A stretch of DNA of 64,000 bases from assembly GCF_000982825.1 (NCBI RefSeq), contig NZ_CP011047.1:2666001-2730000 (forward strand), written 5' to 3'. Made by a program: the position numbers and the translations under genes. A model generated the notes under the pieces. The model was not told the origin of the DNA. It saw nothing but the letters and a program-made list of their open reading frames with translations, and did no database searches. This DNA is from Cronobacter sakazakii (GTDB taxonomy: Bacteria > Pseudomonadota > Gammaproteobacteria > Enterobacterales > Enterobacteriaceae). Positions 32,967-42,026 of the stretch are shown one piece after another. Each line of letters begins with the position of its first letter. Within the stretch, counting starts at the first letter, position 1.

Positions 32967-33000
32967 AAAAAGGTTGCTGGAAACAGCAACCTTTTTTTTT
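32967..33000 (+). terminator. fliC intrinsic terminator
   Basis: The stem GGTTGCTG/CAGCAACC with a GAAA loop is followed by nine T and preceded by an A-run. It lies 18 bases after the fliC stop. Confidence 0.95.
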
Positions 33001-33123
33001 GCCTGTCAGTTATCGGCATTTACCTTAAATGCAATCTCCAAAATAAGCCGCTATTCGCGGGGTTTTTCACTCCATTATGCCCGCGCCCCCGGTGTTACCC
33101 TTTCAGGAAAGCTTCCTTTTTGT

Positions 33124-34644
33124 ATGCCGCGAAGGGAATTTACCCCCAAGGTTGCGACAGATATAGCCGGATTGATTGGCATACCGCCGTCGCGTGTTGC
33201 AATTAATGATGAGTTAAAACCGATGAATCAGTTTGCCCAGTGTCGTGCAATGCATCAGTATTACCGTGACATCTTCACCCGCACTATTTATCTCCCTGAA
33301 GCGGATGTGATGCCGTCGCACCTGGTGGCGGAAGTGCTGCACTTCTGGAGCACCGATTACGCCGCGCTGGAGCCTGCCATCATGGCGGCGCAAACCAGCC
33401 TGGAAGAAGAAAAAGCGCTGGCGGTGAAACACCTGCTGTGCGCCGCGACGCTCGCCAACCAGGCATTCGACAGTAAAAAGCAGGGGCATCAGATTGCCGC
33501 CGTGGAAGGTTTCGGCGATCGAGTGACCGCGCACGTGGTGGAAGCGCTTAAGCGCGACGACGCGGTCAATCTCGTGGTCGCCGCCATTCAGCTCCTGTTT
33601 CGGGTGGGCGAAATCGACGGCGCGGTCTTTTTAATCTCGAATCATCTCTCGCGGCTCAGCAACAGCGCGCCGGTCCTGAAAATTCTGCTGCTCATCTGCC
33701 TGATGGAAGAAGACTACAACCAGGCGCAGGTGGTGATTCAGGCGCTGACGGCGGACTCTTCCTTAATAGAGGAAGAGTCACTGGTGCTGCTGATGATCGT
33801 TTGCGGCATTTATAAGCTTGGCGGCTGCCCGGATTCCTTTATCGATTTCCGCCCGCTTAACGAACCGCTGCCGCTGCCGGATTACAGCCGTTACCGCTGG
33901 CACATCGCGAAAGCCGCGACCGGCAATACCACGGTGCTGGTCTCCTGCGATCCGCAATATTTCTTCGATCACGCCCAGGCGCTGGTGGCGTCAGTCTATG
34001 ACACCAACCACATCGCGCTTGACGTGCATCTGCACATTTATAACTGCGATGCGCGCTGCGAAGCTCGCGTGCGCGAAATGCAGGCGGCGTTCCCTGGCCT
34101 GAATCTTTCTCTTAGCAGTGAAGTCATCGAACCAGTGCGCGGCATTAACGTGCATTACGCTTCACGCCGTTTTGTCTTCCTGCGCCATGCGCTGGAGCAG
34201 TTCGACACGCCGGTCATTCTGCTGGATGCCGACTGCCTGGTGCGCAAACCCTGGGCCGATGTGCATACGCGCCTGGATAATGCTGACCTGATCCTCACCT
34301 GCAGCGACGGCGCGCCGCTCTGGGAGCGCGTATTAGGAGCTTTTCTGTATTTCCATCCGACTGATGTGAGCTTTCGCTACCTGGACATCGTCGCCCGCTT
34401 TATTGATCGCAACCTGGCGGCACAAAACAACGAGTGGTTCCTGGACCAAGTGGCGCTCTCTTTTGCACTTGATGTGCTGCCTGCTGTTGAGCAGATGCAA
34501 ATCCGTCGTGAAGACGCTTCCCGTCTGGTGAGTCTCAACCATACGCCGGATGCCTTCGCCTGGATGGTCACGACTGTTAAAAACGGCACTGGTGTATTTA
34601 GCGACTACAAAACCAGCCTGATGGCGAAATACCTCGCCGCGTAA
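33124..34644 (+). CDS. Glycosyltransferase of the flagellin-modification island
   Basis: A protein of about 506 residues. The N-terminal 270 residues are helical and repeat-like (AAIQLLFRVGEIDGAVFLISNHL, LLLICLMEEDYNQAQVVIQAL), reminiscent of TPRs. The C-terminal 230 residues have strand-helix patterns of a GT-A glycosyltransferase with LLDADCLVRKPW near residue 366, a typical DxD-type metal/nucleotide site, and NNEWFLDQVALSFAL near 438. The start is uncertain: ATG 33124 has a distant AGGAAA and a lower-GC first 90 bases, while ATG 33223 (MNQF) is an alternative. It lies directly after fliC, and its probable role is sugar transfer to flagellin. Confidence 0.75.
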   Translation: MPRREFTPKVATDIAGLIGIPPSRVAINDELKPMNQFAQCRAMHQYYRDIFTRTIYLPEADVMPSHLVAEVLHFWSTDYAALEPAIMAAQTSLEEEKALAVKHLLCAATLANQAFDSKKQGHQIAAVEGFGDRVTAHVVEALKRDDAVNLVVAAIQLLFRVGEIDGAVFLISNHLSRLSNSAPVLKILLLICLMEEDYNQAQVVIQALTADSSLIEEESLVLLMIVCGIYKLGGCPDSFIDFRPLNEPLPLPDYSRYRWHIAKAATGNTTVLVSCDPQYFFDHAQALVASVYDTNHIALDVHLHIYNCDARCEARVREMQAAFPGLNLSLSSEVIEPVRGINVHYASRRFVFLRHALEQFDTPVILLDADCLVRKPWADVHTRLDNADLILTCSDGAPLWERVLGAFLYFHPTDVSFRYLDIVARFIDRNLAAQNNEWFLDQVALSFALDVLPAVEQMQIRREDASRLVSLNHTPDAFAWMVTTVKNGTGVFSDYKTSLMAKYLAA

Positions 34645-34665
34645 GCTCTGGACTTTTTACAACGG

Positions 34666-37600
34666 ATGAATGATGTGAAGATACTCTACCCGGAACACCG
34701 CATTAGCCCTGCCGCGCTGCACGCCAGCGCCGCGCTCAACCATGTGGCGGCGACGCTGCCTGCGTTCTCACGCGTGCTGGAGATTGGCTGCGGGGCAGGC
34801 GAGGCGCTCATCGCCCACGCCCGCGCCTGGCCGAACAGCATCGCGCTTGGGATCGATCTTGATGAAGCGCGTATCGGTGAAGGGCAGCAACAGATCCAGG
34901 CAAGCGGGCTGACCAATATTGAGCTGTTCGCCGCGGGTCTTGGCGATCTGCTGGCGGTGTCGCCGGGCGAGTTTGATTACATCATCATTCACGGGCGTTT
35001 TTCTCACACCGACGACGACACGCGCGACGCGCTGCTGCGCTGGTGCCGTCAGCACCTGTCCGCGCAGGGCATTATTGCGTATCACGCGGTTGTGCTGTCG
35101 GACAACGATGATAAGACGACGTTGCGCAACGCGCTGGCGTTCCACAGTGCGCGTGCCGCAAGCGAGGCGGAACAGCTTTCCTCTGCGCGCGCCATGCTCG
35201 GCTATCTGGCGATGACGCTGCCGGATGGCGCGCTGAAAACCCAGGTGACGGACGCCGAGGCGCTGGATGATCTCTCTCTCCGCCGGCGTTACCTGACTGG
35301 CGACGCGGCGGCGGGCGACTATACCGATTTCGCCGACGCGATGCAGGCGCTGGATCTGGATTGTATCGGCGACGCGCTGGCGCAGACCGACCTTGCCGCG
35401 TCTTACGGCGAACGTCAGCAGCAGCTGCACGCGATGATTGCCGGGCAGAGCGATCGCCACAGCGCCCGTCAGTATCTCGATTTCGCGGTCAACCGCCGCG
35501 AACGTTTCACGCTGCTCTGCGCGACGGGCACGGCGCAGCCTGCCTTCGTGCCGGATCTGGCTGTACTGGAATCGCTGCACTGGGCGGGTAATTTTACCCG
35601 TGTATTTACTATTAACGAACAACCGATTCGCGGTCATATTTCGCAGTCCGGCGTGCTTGTTCATACCGAAAACCCGGTGACGCTGCAAATTTTCGACCTG
35701 CTGGGCGGTGCCTGGCCGATGAGCCTGAGCGTCGATCAACTGATTTTTAACTGCCGTTTGCCGGAGCGACCGGGCGATGACACCCGCAAGCTGGTGCTGG
35801 AATCGCTGCGCGATCTCTTTTTGAACAATCTCGACGGGCTCTACTGGAGCGCCGCGCCGGGGCCGTATAACCTGGCAGATAACGATGTCTTAATGCCGAT
35901 TGCGCCGCTTGCGCAAACCGATAAAGACACCCGCATCATGAACCTGTGGGGCGAGGCGGTGACCGTCACGCCCGCGCAGGCGCGCTGGCTGCGCGACGGT
36001 ATGCGCGCCACCGATGAAGACGCTTGGGCGATCTTTACCGCGCTGCGTCTTCGCGGCGTGCTGAAAGGCTCGCCGCTGGCGTGGAAAAACGCCATCCAGC
36101 CCTTCCTGCGCACTGGCAAGGTGGCGTGGCTGAAGCAATGTATTAATACGCTGCTGCTGTTAAGCGTCAGCGAGAAGCGCGGCGGCCTGCTGTATAGCGA
36201 AACCAATCTGGACGCTGACAGCCAGACCGACAGCATCCACATGGATGCTGTGTATGAAGAGGCGAACCGGCTGATTGGCAAAGGCATGGCGAAAGAGGCG
36301 CGCGACTACACCCGCGCGCTGCTGGAAGACGATCCGCAGAATATGCACATCCTGCGCTGCTACTCGCGCACCTGCGTGCTGACTAGCGCGTGGGACGAAG
36401 CGCTGGACGCGCTCTGCCGCCTGATGGGCCATTACTTCTCAAGCCTTGATATCTATTACGATCTGGCGACCGCTCTGCAAAAAACATTTGACCATTTCAA
36501 CGCCCGCAAAGTAGTGCGTGGCCTGCTGCGCCTGGATGAGAAAAACGCCGGGTTCTGGAATTCGCTTGGAGCTATCTACCATGCCAGTGGTGAGGTGACG
36601 CTTGCTGAAAAATGCGCCCGCGAGGCGTTCCGCTTCCAGCCGCGCAACCCGCGCTATCTGGGAATGATGGGCGTGGTGCTGAGCGACAACCAGAAGCTCG
36701 ATGAAGCGCGTTACTTCCTGGAAAAATCACTGGAGATAGCGCCAGAGGATTTTGACTGCTTCACCAGCCTGCTGTTTGTGATGACGCACGATAACCGCGT
36801 CAGCACGCAGGAACTGCTGGCGAAGCACCGCGACTATGGCGAGCGCGTCACGGCCGCCGCCGCGCGCAGCGCGCTCGAACTGCCGCTGAACAACGTTAAA
36901 GACCCCAACCGCAAGCTGCGCGTCGGGTTTGTCTCAGGCGATCTACGCGATCATCCTGTTAGTAACTTCTTGTTACCGTTCTGGGATTCGTTTGACCGCA
37001 CGCAGTTTGAGCTGGTGGGCTATAACGCCGCGCCGATGGCAGACGAGGTCACCGATCACCTGAGCGCAGGCGCCGTGCTATGGCGCGACGTCTATCAGTT
37101 AAGCGATCGCGAGCTGGCGCGTCAGATCAATGACGATGGCGTGGACATTCTTATCGATCTCTCCGGGCACACGACCTGGACGCGGCTGCCGATGTTCGCG
37201 CTGCGCCCGGCGCCGCTGCAAATGACCTGGATTGGCTACCCCGGCACCACCGGCGTACCAGCAATGGATTACCGTGTTATCTCGTCGACGCTCGCCAGCC
37301 CCCCCGGTCTTGCTGAACAGTTTACCGAGCAGATCCTCTGGGTGCCGATGCGCAAAATTTTCGAGCCGCACCCGCAAAGCCCGGATGTGAATCCTCTGCC
37401 GGCGCTGCGTAACGGCCATCTGACGTTTGCGAGCTTCAACCGCCCGAAAAAGATTAACGATGAGGTGCTCGAACTCTGGGCGCAAATTCTGGTGCGCGCA
37501 CCGAGCGCGAAGCTGCTGATGGGCTTTATGGCCGATGACGAAATGATAGCGATGATGACGCGCCGTCTGACGCATTTCGGCGCGCGCCCCGAACAGCTCA

Positions 37601-38019
37601 TTTTCAGAACGCGCACCGGGCTTATCGAGTATCTCGAATACCACCATCACATCGATATTTTGCTCGACGCCTTCCCGTATACCGGCGGCACTACCACCAA
37701 CCACGGCGCGTGGATGGGCGTGCCGACGCTCACCCTCTGCGGCGAGACGATGGCGGGGCGTCAGGGCGTAGAAAATATGAATAGCTATGGACTGGCGGAA
37801 TTTGTTGCGAATGATAAAGCGGACTACGTCGAAAAAGCGCTCTCCTGGCAGGGCCGTTTTGAAGAGCTGAACGCGATTCGCCTCTCCATGCGCAGCCGTA
37901 TTCCGACTGATAACGCCGGTGGGTTCCGGGTGGCTGACACCTTTGAAAAAGGGCTGCGCGAGGCGTGGAAAATTTACTGTAACGGAGAAGCGCCGCGTTC
38001 GTTCTTCGTTGAGGAATAA
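34666..38019 (+). CDS. Fusion protein: SAM methyltransferase, TPRs and GT41 (OGT/SPINDLY) glycosyltransferase
   Basis: The 1117-residue protein has three parts. Residues 1-170 form a class I methyltransferase (VLEIGCGAGEALIAHAR near 38-54, ALGIDLDEA, then a strand with EFDYIIIHGRFSH). Residues 200-500 resemble the methyltransferase-regulatory type domain. Residues about 525-700 are TPRs. From 745 onwards is a GT41 domain with LRVGFVSGDLRDHPVSNFLL, LIDLSGHTTWTRLPMFALRP, FNRPKKIND and DAFPYTGGTTTNHGAWMGVP. GT41 enzymes add GlcNAc-type sugars to Ser/Thr. The expected role is flagellin O-glycosylation, with methylation of sugar or protein by the same polypeptide. It starts 21 bases after the preceding glycosyltransferase. 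Confidence 0.85.
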   Translation: MNDVKILYPEHRISPAALHASAALNHVAATLPAFSRVLEIGCGAGEALIAHARAWPNSIALGIDLDEARIGEGQQQIQASGLTNIELFAAGLGDLLAVSPGEFDYIIIHGRFSHTDDDTRDALLRWCRQHLSAQGIIAYHAVVLSDNDDKTTLRNALAFHSARAASEAEQLSSARAMLGYLAMTLPDGALKTQVTDAEALDDLSLRRRYLTGDAAAGDYTDFADAMQALDLDCIGDALAQTDLAASYGERQQQLHAMIAGQSDRHSARQYLDFAVNRRERFTLLCATGTAQPAFVPDLAVLESLHWAGNFTRVFTINEQPIRGHISQSGVLVHTENPVTLQIFDLLGGAWPMSLSVDQLIFNCRLPERPGDDTRKLVLESLRDLFLNNLDGLYWSAAPGPYNLADNDVLMPIAPLAQTDKDTRIMNLWGEAVTVTPAQARWLRDGMRATDEDAWAIFTALRLRGVLKGSPLAWKNAIQPFLRTGKVAWLKQCINTLLLLSVSEKRGGLLYSETNLDADSQTDSIHMDAVYEEANRLIGKGMAKEARDYTRALLEDDPQNMHILRCYSRTCVLTSAWDEALDALCRLMGHYFSSLDIYYDLATALQKTFDHFNARKVVRGLLRLDEKNAGFWNSLGAIYHASGEVTLAEKCAREAFRFQPRNPRYLGMMGVVLSDNQKLDEARYFLEKSLEIAPEDFDCFTSLLFVMTHDNRVSTQELLAKHRDYGERVTAAAARSALELPLNNVKDPNRKLRVGFVSGDLRDHPVSNFLLPFWDSFDRTQFELVGYNAAPMADEVTDHLSAGAVLWRDVYQLSDRELARQINDDGVDILIDLSGHTTWTRLPMFALRPAPLQMTWIGYPGTTGVPAMDYRVISSTLASPPGLAEQFTEQILWVPMRKIFEPHPQSPDVNPLPALRNGHLTFASFNRPKKINDEVLELWAQILVRAPSAKLLMGFMADDEMIAMMTRRLTHFGARPEQLIFRTRTGLIEYLEYHHHIDILLDAFPYTGGTTTNHGAWMGVPTLTLCGETMAGRQGVENMNSYGLAEFVANDKADYVEKALSWQGRFEELNAIRLSMRSRIPTDNAGGFRVADTFEKGLREAWKIYCNGEAPRSFFVEE

Positions 38020-38088
38020 CGCGTCGCTACGGCATTACCCATACCGGCCGGGGCCGGCAACGTTTGGTGTAAAACACCGAGGTGTATC

Positions 38089-39222
38089 ATGCAAAATCTA
38101 TTTGTCACCAGCCCGCTGCTGCCGCCGCTGGAAGAGTTTATCCCGTATCTTGAGCAGATCTGGGAAAACAAATACCTGACCAACGGCGGTCCGTTTCATC
38201 AGGAGCTGGAGACCCGGCTCGCGGAGTATCTCGGCGTGGAACACCTCTGCCTGTTTTCCAACGGCACGCTGGCGCTCCTGACCGCGCTGCAGGCGCTGCG
38301 CATTACGGGTGAAGTGATTACTACCCCGTATTCGTTCGTCGCCACCTCCCACTCGCTGCTGTGGAACGGCCTGACGCCGGTTTTCGCCGATATCGACCCG
38401 GTCACCTGCAACATCGATCCGAACAAAATCGAACAGCTGATCACGCCAGCGACCTCGGCTATCCTGCCGGTCCACTGCTACGGCCTGCCGTGTGACGTCG
38501 ACAAAATTCAGTCCATCGCCGACGCCTGGGGCCTGAAGGTGATTTACGACGCCGCGCATGCGTTTGGCGTGAAGAAAAACCACCAGAGCATCCTGAACTG
38601 CGGAGATCTGTCGATCCTGAGCTTCCACGCCACCAAAGTTTTCAACACCTTTGAAGGCGGGGCAATTATTTGCCCGGACGCGCGCATGAAACAGCGCATC
38701 GACTACCTGAAAAACTTCGGCTTTGCCGGAGAAACGACCGTTGTGGCGCCGGGTATCAACGCCAAAATGAACGAAGTGCAGGCGGCATTCGGCCTGGTGC
38801 AGCTTGGACATATCGATAACGCGCTGGCGAACCGCGCGGCTATCCACGACCGCTACTGCGAGTGGCTCGCCGATATCCCTGGCATCGAAACCTTCAGCGC
38901 GCCGGATGATGTTGAGTGGAACCACTCTTACTTCCCGATCCGCGTGAACGACGATTTCCCGGTCAGCCGCGACGCGCTCTATGAAGCGCTGAAAGCCGAA
39001 AATATTTACTCGCGCCGCTACTTCTACCCGCTTATCAGCGCGTTCTCGATGTACCGACATCTGCCGTCGGCGCAGCCGCAACATCTGCCGATAGCGACGG
39101 GTATCGCCGAGCGTATTTTGTGTCTGCCGATTTTCCCGGATCTGACCGAAGAGGATCAGCGCCGCGTGGTGGATGCTATCCGCGCGCAGGCCGCGCTCGG
39201 CCTTGCGGAGAAAGTGGCATGA
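38089..39222 (+). CDS. DegT/DnrJ/EryC1/StrS sugar aminotransferase (VioA-like)
   Basis: This 377-residue PLP enzyme transfers an amino group to a nucleotide-linked keto sugar. The PLP lysine is Lys183 in SFHATKVFNTFEGGA; DAAHAFG near 154-160 holds the residues that stack on and pair with PLP. The sequence is nearest the VioA/FdtB type that makes 4-amino-4,6-dideoxyglucose or a 3-amino isomer from dTDP-keto sugars. That substrate is inferred from general resemblance. Its stop overlaps the following acyltransferase start (ATGA). Confidence 0.88.
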   Translation: MQNLFVTSPLLPPLEEFIPYLEQIWENKYLTNGGPFHQELETRLAEYLGVEHLCLFSNGTLALLTALQALRITGEVITTPYSFVATSHSLLWNGLTPVFADIDPVTCNIDPNKIEQLITPATSAILPVHCYGLPCDVDKIQSIADAWGLKVIYDAAHAFGVKKNHQSILNCGDLSILSFHATKVFNTFEGGAIICPDARMKQRIDYLKNFGFAGETTVVAPGINAKMNEVQAAFGLVQLGHIDNALANRAAIHDRYCEWLADIPGIETFSAPDDVEWNHSYFPIRVNDDFPVSRDALYEALKAENIYSRRYFYPLISAFSMYRHLPSAQPQHLPIATGIAERILCLPIFPDLTEEDQRRVVDAIRAQAALGLAEKVA

Positions 39223-39857
39223 AGCTTGGCATTTACGGCGCGGGCGGGTTAGGGCGCGAGGTGCTGATGCTGGCGCGCGCCATTAACCAGTGTACGTCGC
39301 GCTGGAGCGAGATTTTCTTTATTGACGACGTAACCGACGCGCAGGAGGTCTACGGCGCGGCGGTGGTGCGTTTTGACGCGCGTCCTGCTGAGTGCGAAGT
39401 GGCTATCGCCATTGGCGAACCTGCGCTGCGCCAGCGTCTGGCGCAAAAGCTCGCAGGCAACGCGCCGCTTGCGACACTGATTCACCCGAATGTCGATGTC
39501 CCGTCGCAAAGCGAGATCCGCGCAGGCGCGATCATTTTTGAGGGAGTATTTATTTCTTGCGGCGTTGCGATTGGTGAAAACGCATTAATTCTGCCTCGAG
39601 CATACATCAGTCATGACTGCGCTATTGGCGCGCACAGTGTAGTAGCAGGATTAGTGGCACTTGGGGGGTATGTGAAGATAGGCGAACGTGCTTTTCTCGG
39701 TATGAATAGCTGTGTGAAAGAGCAAATCCACATCGGTAACGACGCTATCGTTGGCATGGGAGCGGCAGTAGTCAATGACGTGGCAGATACCACTATTGTT
39801 GCAGGTACCCCAGCAAAAATGATGCGTCAGAATATAGAGGGCAAAGTATTTAAATAG
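39219..39857 (+). CDS. NeuD/VioB-type sugar O/N-acyltransferase
   Basis: This 212-residue protein starts with a small Rossmann-like PglD_N domain (MKLGIYGAGGLGREVLMLAR). Hexapeptide repeats follow from about residue 90, forming a left-handed beta helix (GAIIFEGVFISCGVAIGENALI, GDDAIVGMGAAVV-like turns), and it ends VAGTPAKMM. Such enzymes N-acylate UDP- or dTDP-amino sugars. Coupled to the aminotransferase, it would acylate that enzyme's product. Base composition falls sharply after about 39530, where AT-rich codons appear, hinting at a recombination point inside the gene. Confidence 0.85.
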   Translation: MKLGIYGAGGLGREVLMLARAINQCTSRWSEIFFIDDVTDAQEVYGAAVVRFDARPAECEVAIAIGEPALRQRLAQKLAGNAPLATLIHPNVDVPSQSEIRAGAIIFEGVFISCGVAIGENALILPRAYISHDCAIGAHSVVAGLVALGGYVKIGERAFLGMNSCVKEQIHIGNDAIVGMGAAVVNDVADTTIVAGTPAKMMRQNIEGKVFK

Positions 39858-41114
39858 TTTCTGAACGACGCAGCTTTGCGTAGCCTATAAACGCAATTGG
39901 AGATTGCCGCCGTCTGGCTGGCAGATACACCTTTCCGGCAACCACCTCACATGCAGCGTGTTGCGGTGTCTGTTATTGAAGATGGTGGCGACATGCTGAC
40001 CTAAGGCAAGGCGCTTACGTTTTTAAGCGAATTTTCCCGGAAGCTACTGGCCGATCCGCGCGTGCGCGCCTACAGCGATGTGGTGAGCCTCGCGTTCTGG
40101 TGTCGTCCGGCGTCGCTTGAGAAATTGCGCCAGGAATTTATGCCGCAGGGCATTACCCAAGGCCGCGGCGTGGCGTTTCATATCGCGCCGTCCAACGTGG
40201 CGGTGAACTTCGCGTTTTCGCTGGCGGCGGGGTTGCTCACCGGCAACGCCAATATCGTCAGGCTCTCCTCAAAACCGTTCCCCCAGACCGCGCTGATTTG
40301 CGACGCGCTGAAAGGGGCACTGGCACAGGTGCCGTCGATGGCGGCGAGCCTCTGTCTTGTGCAGTACCCGCACGACGCGGCGCTGACGGATTATTTCTCC
40401 GCGCTCTGTGACGCGCGGCTTATCTGGGGCGGCGATCGCACGATCAGCGAGGTGCGCCACTCGGCGCTGCGCCCGCGCGCGGTGGATATCGCCTTTGCGG
40501 ATCGTTACTCCTTTGCGGTGATCGACGCCGACGCGTGGCTTGCGGCACCGGATAAAGCGCGCCTGCTGGAAGCATTTTATAACGATACGTTACTGACCGC
40601 GCAGCAGGCGTGTACGGCCGCGAAAATGGTGGTGTGGACCGGCGAGCGTACCGATGAAGCCCGCGCGCAGTTCTGGCCCGCGTTTCGCGACTGGTGCGGC
40701 GAGCGCTACGCGCCGCTGCCTGCGACGGCCGTGAGCAATCTGGCGTGGTTTTGCGCCCAGACTGTCAACGACCCGACGCTCAGGCGCATCGCGCAGCCGG
40801 ATAATCGTGTTTTCCTGGCGCAAACTGACGTGCCGGATGGCGCGTTGCTGGCGGATCATCACCAGAGCGGCGTGTTTATTGAATATGTGGCGCAGGATCT
40901 GCTGGACATCGCGCCGCTGTGCGGGGAGAAGTGCCAGACGATCGTCACGTTTGGTGTCGATCCTGAGGAATTTCAACGCTTTCTGGCGGTCGCGAAACCG
41001 CGCGGCGTCGATCGCGTGGTGCCTCTGGGGCAGAGTATGCAGTTTTCTTTGCTGTGGGACGGGTATCCGCTGGCCGATATGCTGACCCGCCGTTTAACTT
41101 TAATTTCTTATTAA
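39858..41114 (+). pseudogene. LuxC-type acyl-CoA reductase gene with two in-frame stops
   Basis: From 40062 an open frame of 350 residues matches the long-chain acyl-CoA reductase (LuxC) family: GVAFHIAPSNVAVNFAFSLAAGLLTGNAN for cofactor binding and LLTAQQACTAAK with the catalytic cysteine. The same frame continues upstream with protein-like sequence (LNDAALRSL, AVWLADTPFRQPP, LTFLSEFSRKLLADPRVRAYSD) but is cut by TAA at 39888 and TAA at 40002. A GTG at 40062 could start a shortened protein, with no good ribosome site. It is probably inactive or N-terminally truncated. Intact relatives would supply an aldehyde or acyl group for the sugar. Confidence 0.75.
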
Positions 41115-41213
41115 TCAACTTATTTTCAGTGATTTAGCGCATAACCTGAAAATAACCCCTTATTTAGACCATTATTCTCCCGATTAAAAAGCGCTGTAGA
41201 ATTAGATAATCAC

Positions 41214-41221
41214 GCCGATAA
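41214..41221 (+). promoter_or_regulatory. Sigma-28 -10 box before fliA
   Basis: A perfect GCCGATAA lies 26 bases upstream of the fliA start. The -35 position, 15 bases before it, reads TGTA, a weak match to TAAA. In E. coli fliA also has an autoregulated sigma-28 start in this place, besides the FlhDC-driven one. Confidence 0.6.
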
Positions 41222-41246
41222 CTCAACTAACGCAGGGCTGTTTATC

Positions 41247-41966
41247 GTGAATTCTCTCTATACCGCTGATGGTGTAATGGATAAACACTCGCTCTGGCAG
41301 CGTTATGTCCCGCTGGTGCGTCACGAAGCGTTGCGCCTGCAGGTGCGTTTGCCGGCGAGCGTCGAACTGGACGATTTGTTACAGGCGGGCGGCATCGGCT
41401 TGCTGAATGCTGTAGAACGCTACGACGCCCTGCAAGGAACGGCATTTACCACTTACGCAGTGCAGCGTATACGTGGCGCGATGCTGGACGAGCTGCGCAG
41501 CCGTGACTGGGTGCCGCGCAGTGTCCGACGCAACGCGCGCGAGGTGGCGCAGGCAATAGGCCAACTGGAGCAGGAACTGGGACGTAACGCGACGGAACTG
41601 GAGGTCGCAGAGCGACTGAGTATCCCGCTTGAAGAATATCGTCAGATGTTGCTCGACACGAACAACAGTCAGCTGTTCTCGTATGACGAATGGCGTGAAG
41701 AGCATGGCGATAGCATCGAACTGGTGACGGAAGATAACCAGAACGAAAACCCGCTGCATCAACTGCTGGAAAGCAATTTGCGCGAGCGTGTTATGGAAGC
41801 GATTGAATCGCTGCCGGAGCGCGAGCAGATGGTGCTGACGCTGTACTACCAGGAAGAGCTGAATCTCAAAGAGATTGGCGCGGTACTGGAAGTGGGCGAG
41901 TCAAGGGTGAGCCAGTTGCATAGCCAGTCCATCAAACGTCTGCGTACCAAGCTGGGTAAGCTATAG
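41247..41966 (+). CDS. fliA: RNA polymerase sigma-28 factor FliA
   Basis: This 239-residue flagellar sigma factor is nearly identical to E. coli, with region 2 ELDDLLQAGGIGLLNAVERY and region 4 EIGAVLEVGESRVSQLHSQ. Translation starts at GTG as in E. coli (MNSLYTADGVMDKHSLWQRY). It drives the late genes, including fliC, fliD and the chemoreceptor at 55 kb. FlgM is its antagonist, located outside this window. Confidence 0.98.
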   Translation: MNSLYTADGVMDKHSLWQRYVPLVRHEALRLQVRLPASVELDDLLQAGGIGLLNAVERYDALQGTAFTTYAVQRIRGAMLDELRSRDWVPRSVRRNAREVAQAIGQLEQELGRNATELEVAERLSIPLEEYRQMLLDTNNSQLFSYDEWREEHGDSIELVTEDNQNENPLHQLLESNLRERVMEAIESLPEREQMVLTLYYQEELNLKEIGAVLEVGESRVSQLHSQSIKRLRTKLGKL

Positions 41967-42026
41967 GTTGTTGATTCGTCATCATCCTGGTAATGCCGCA
42001 CACAGGAACGACAACCAGGAGTTATC

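Noticed and set aside
34768..35739. 323-codon frame antisense to the methyltransferase-OGT fusion, and similar ones at 38098-39084 and 55195-56196
   Set aside because: Shadows of clear genes on the plus strand.
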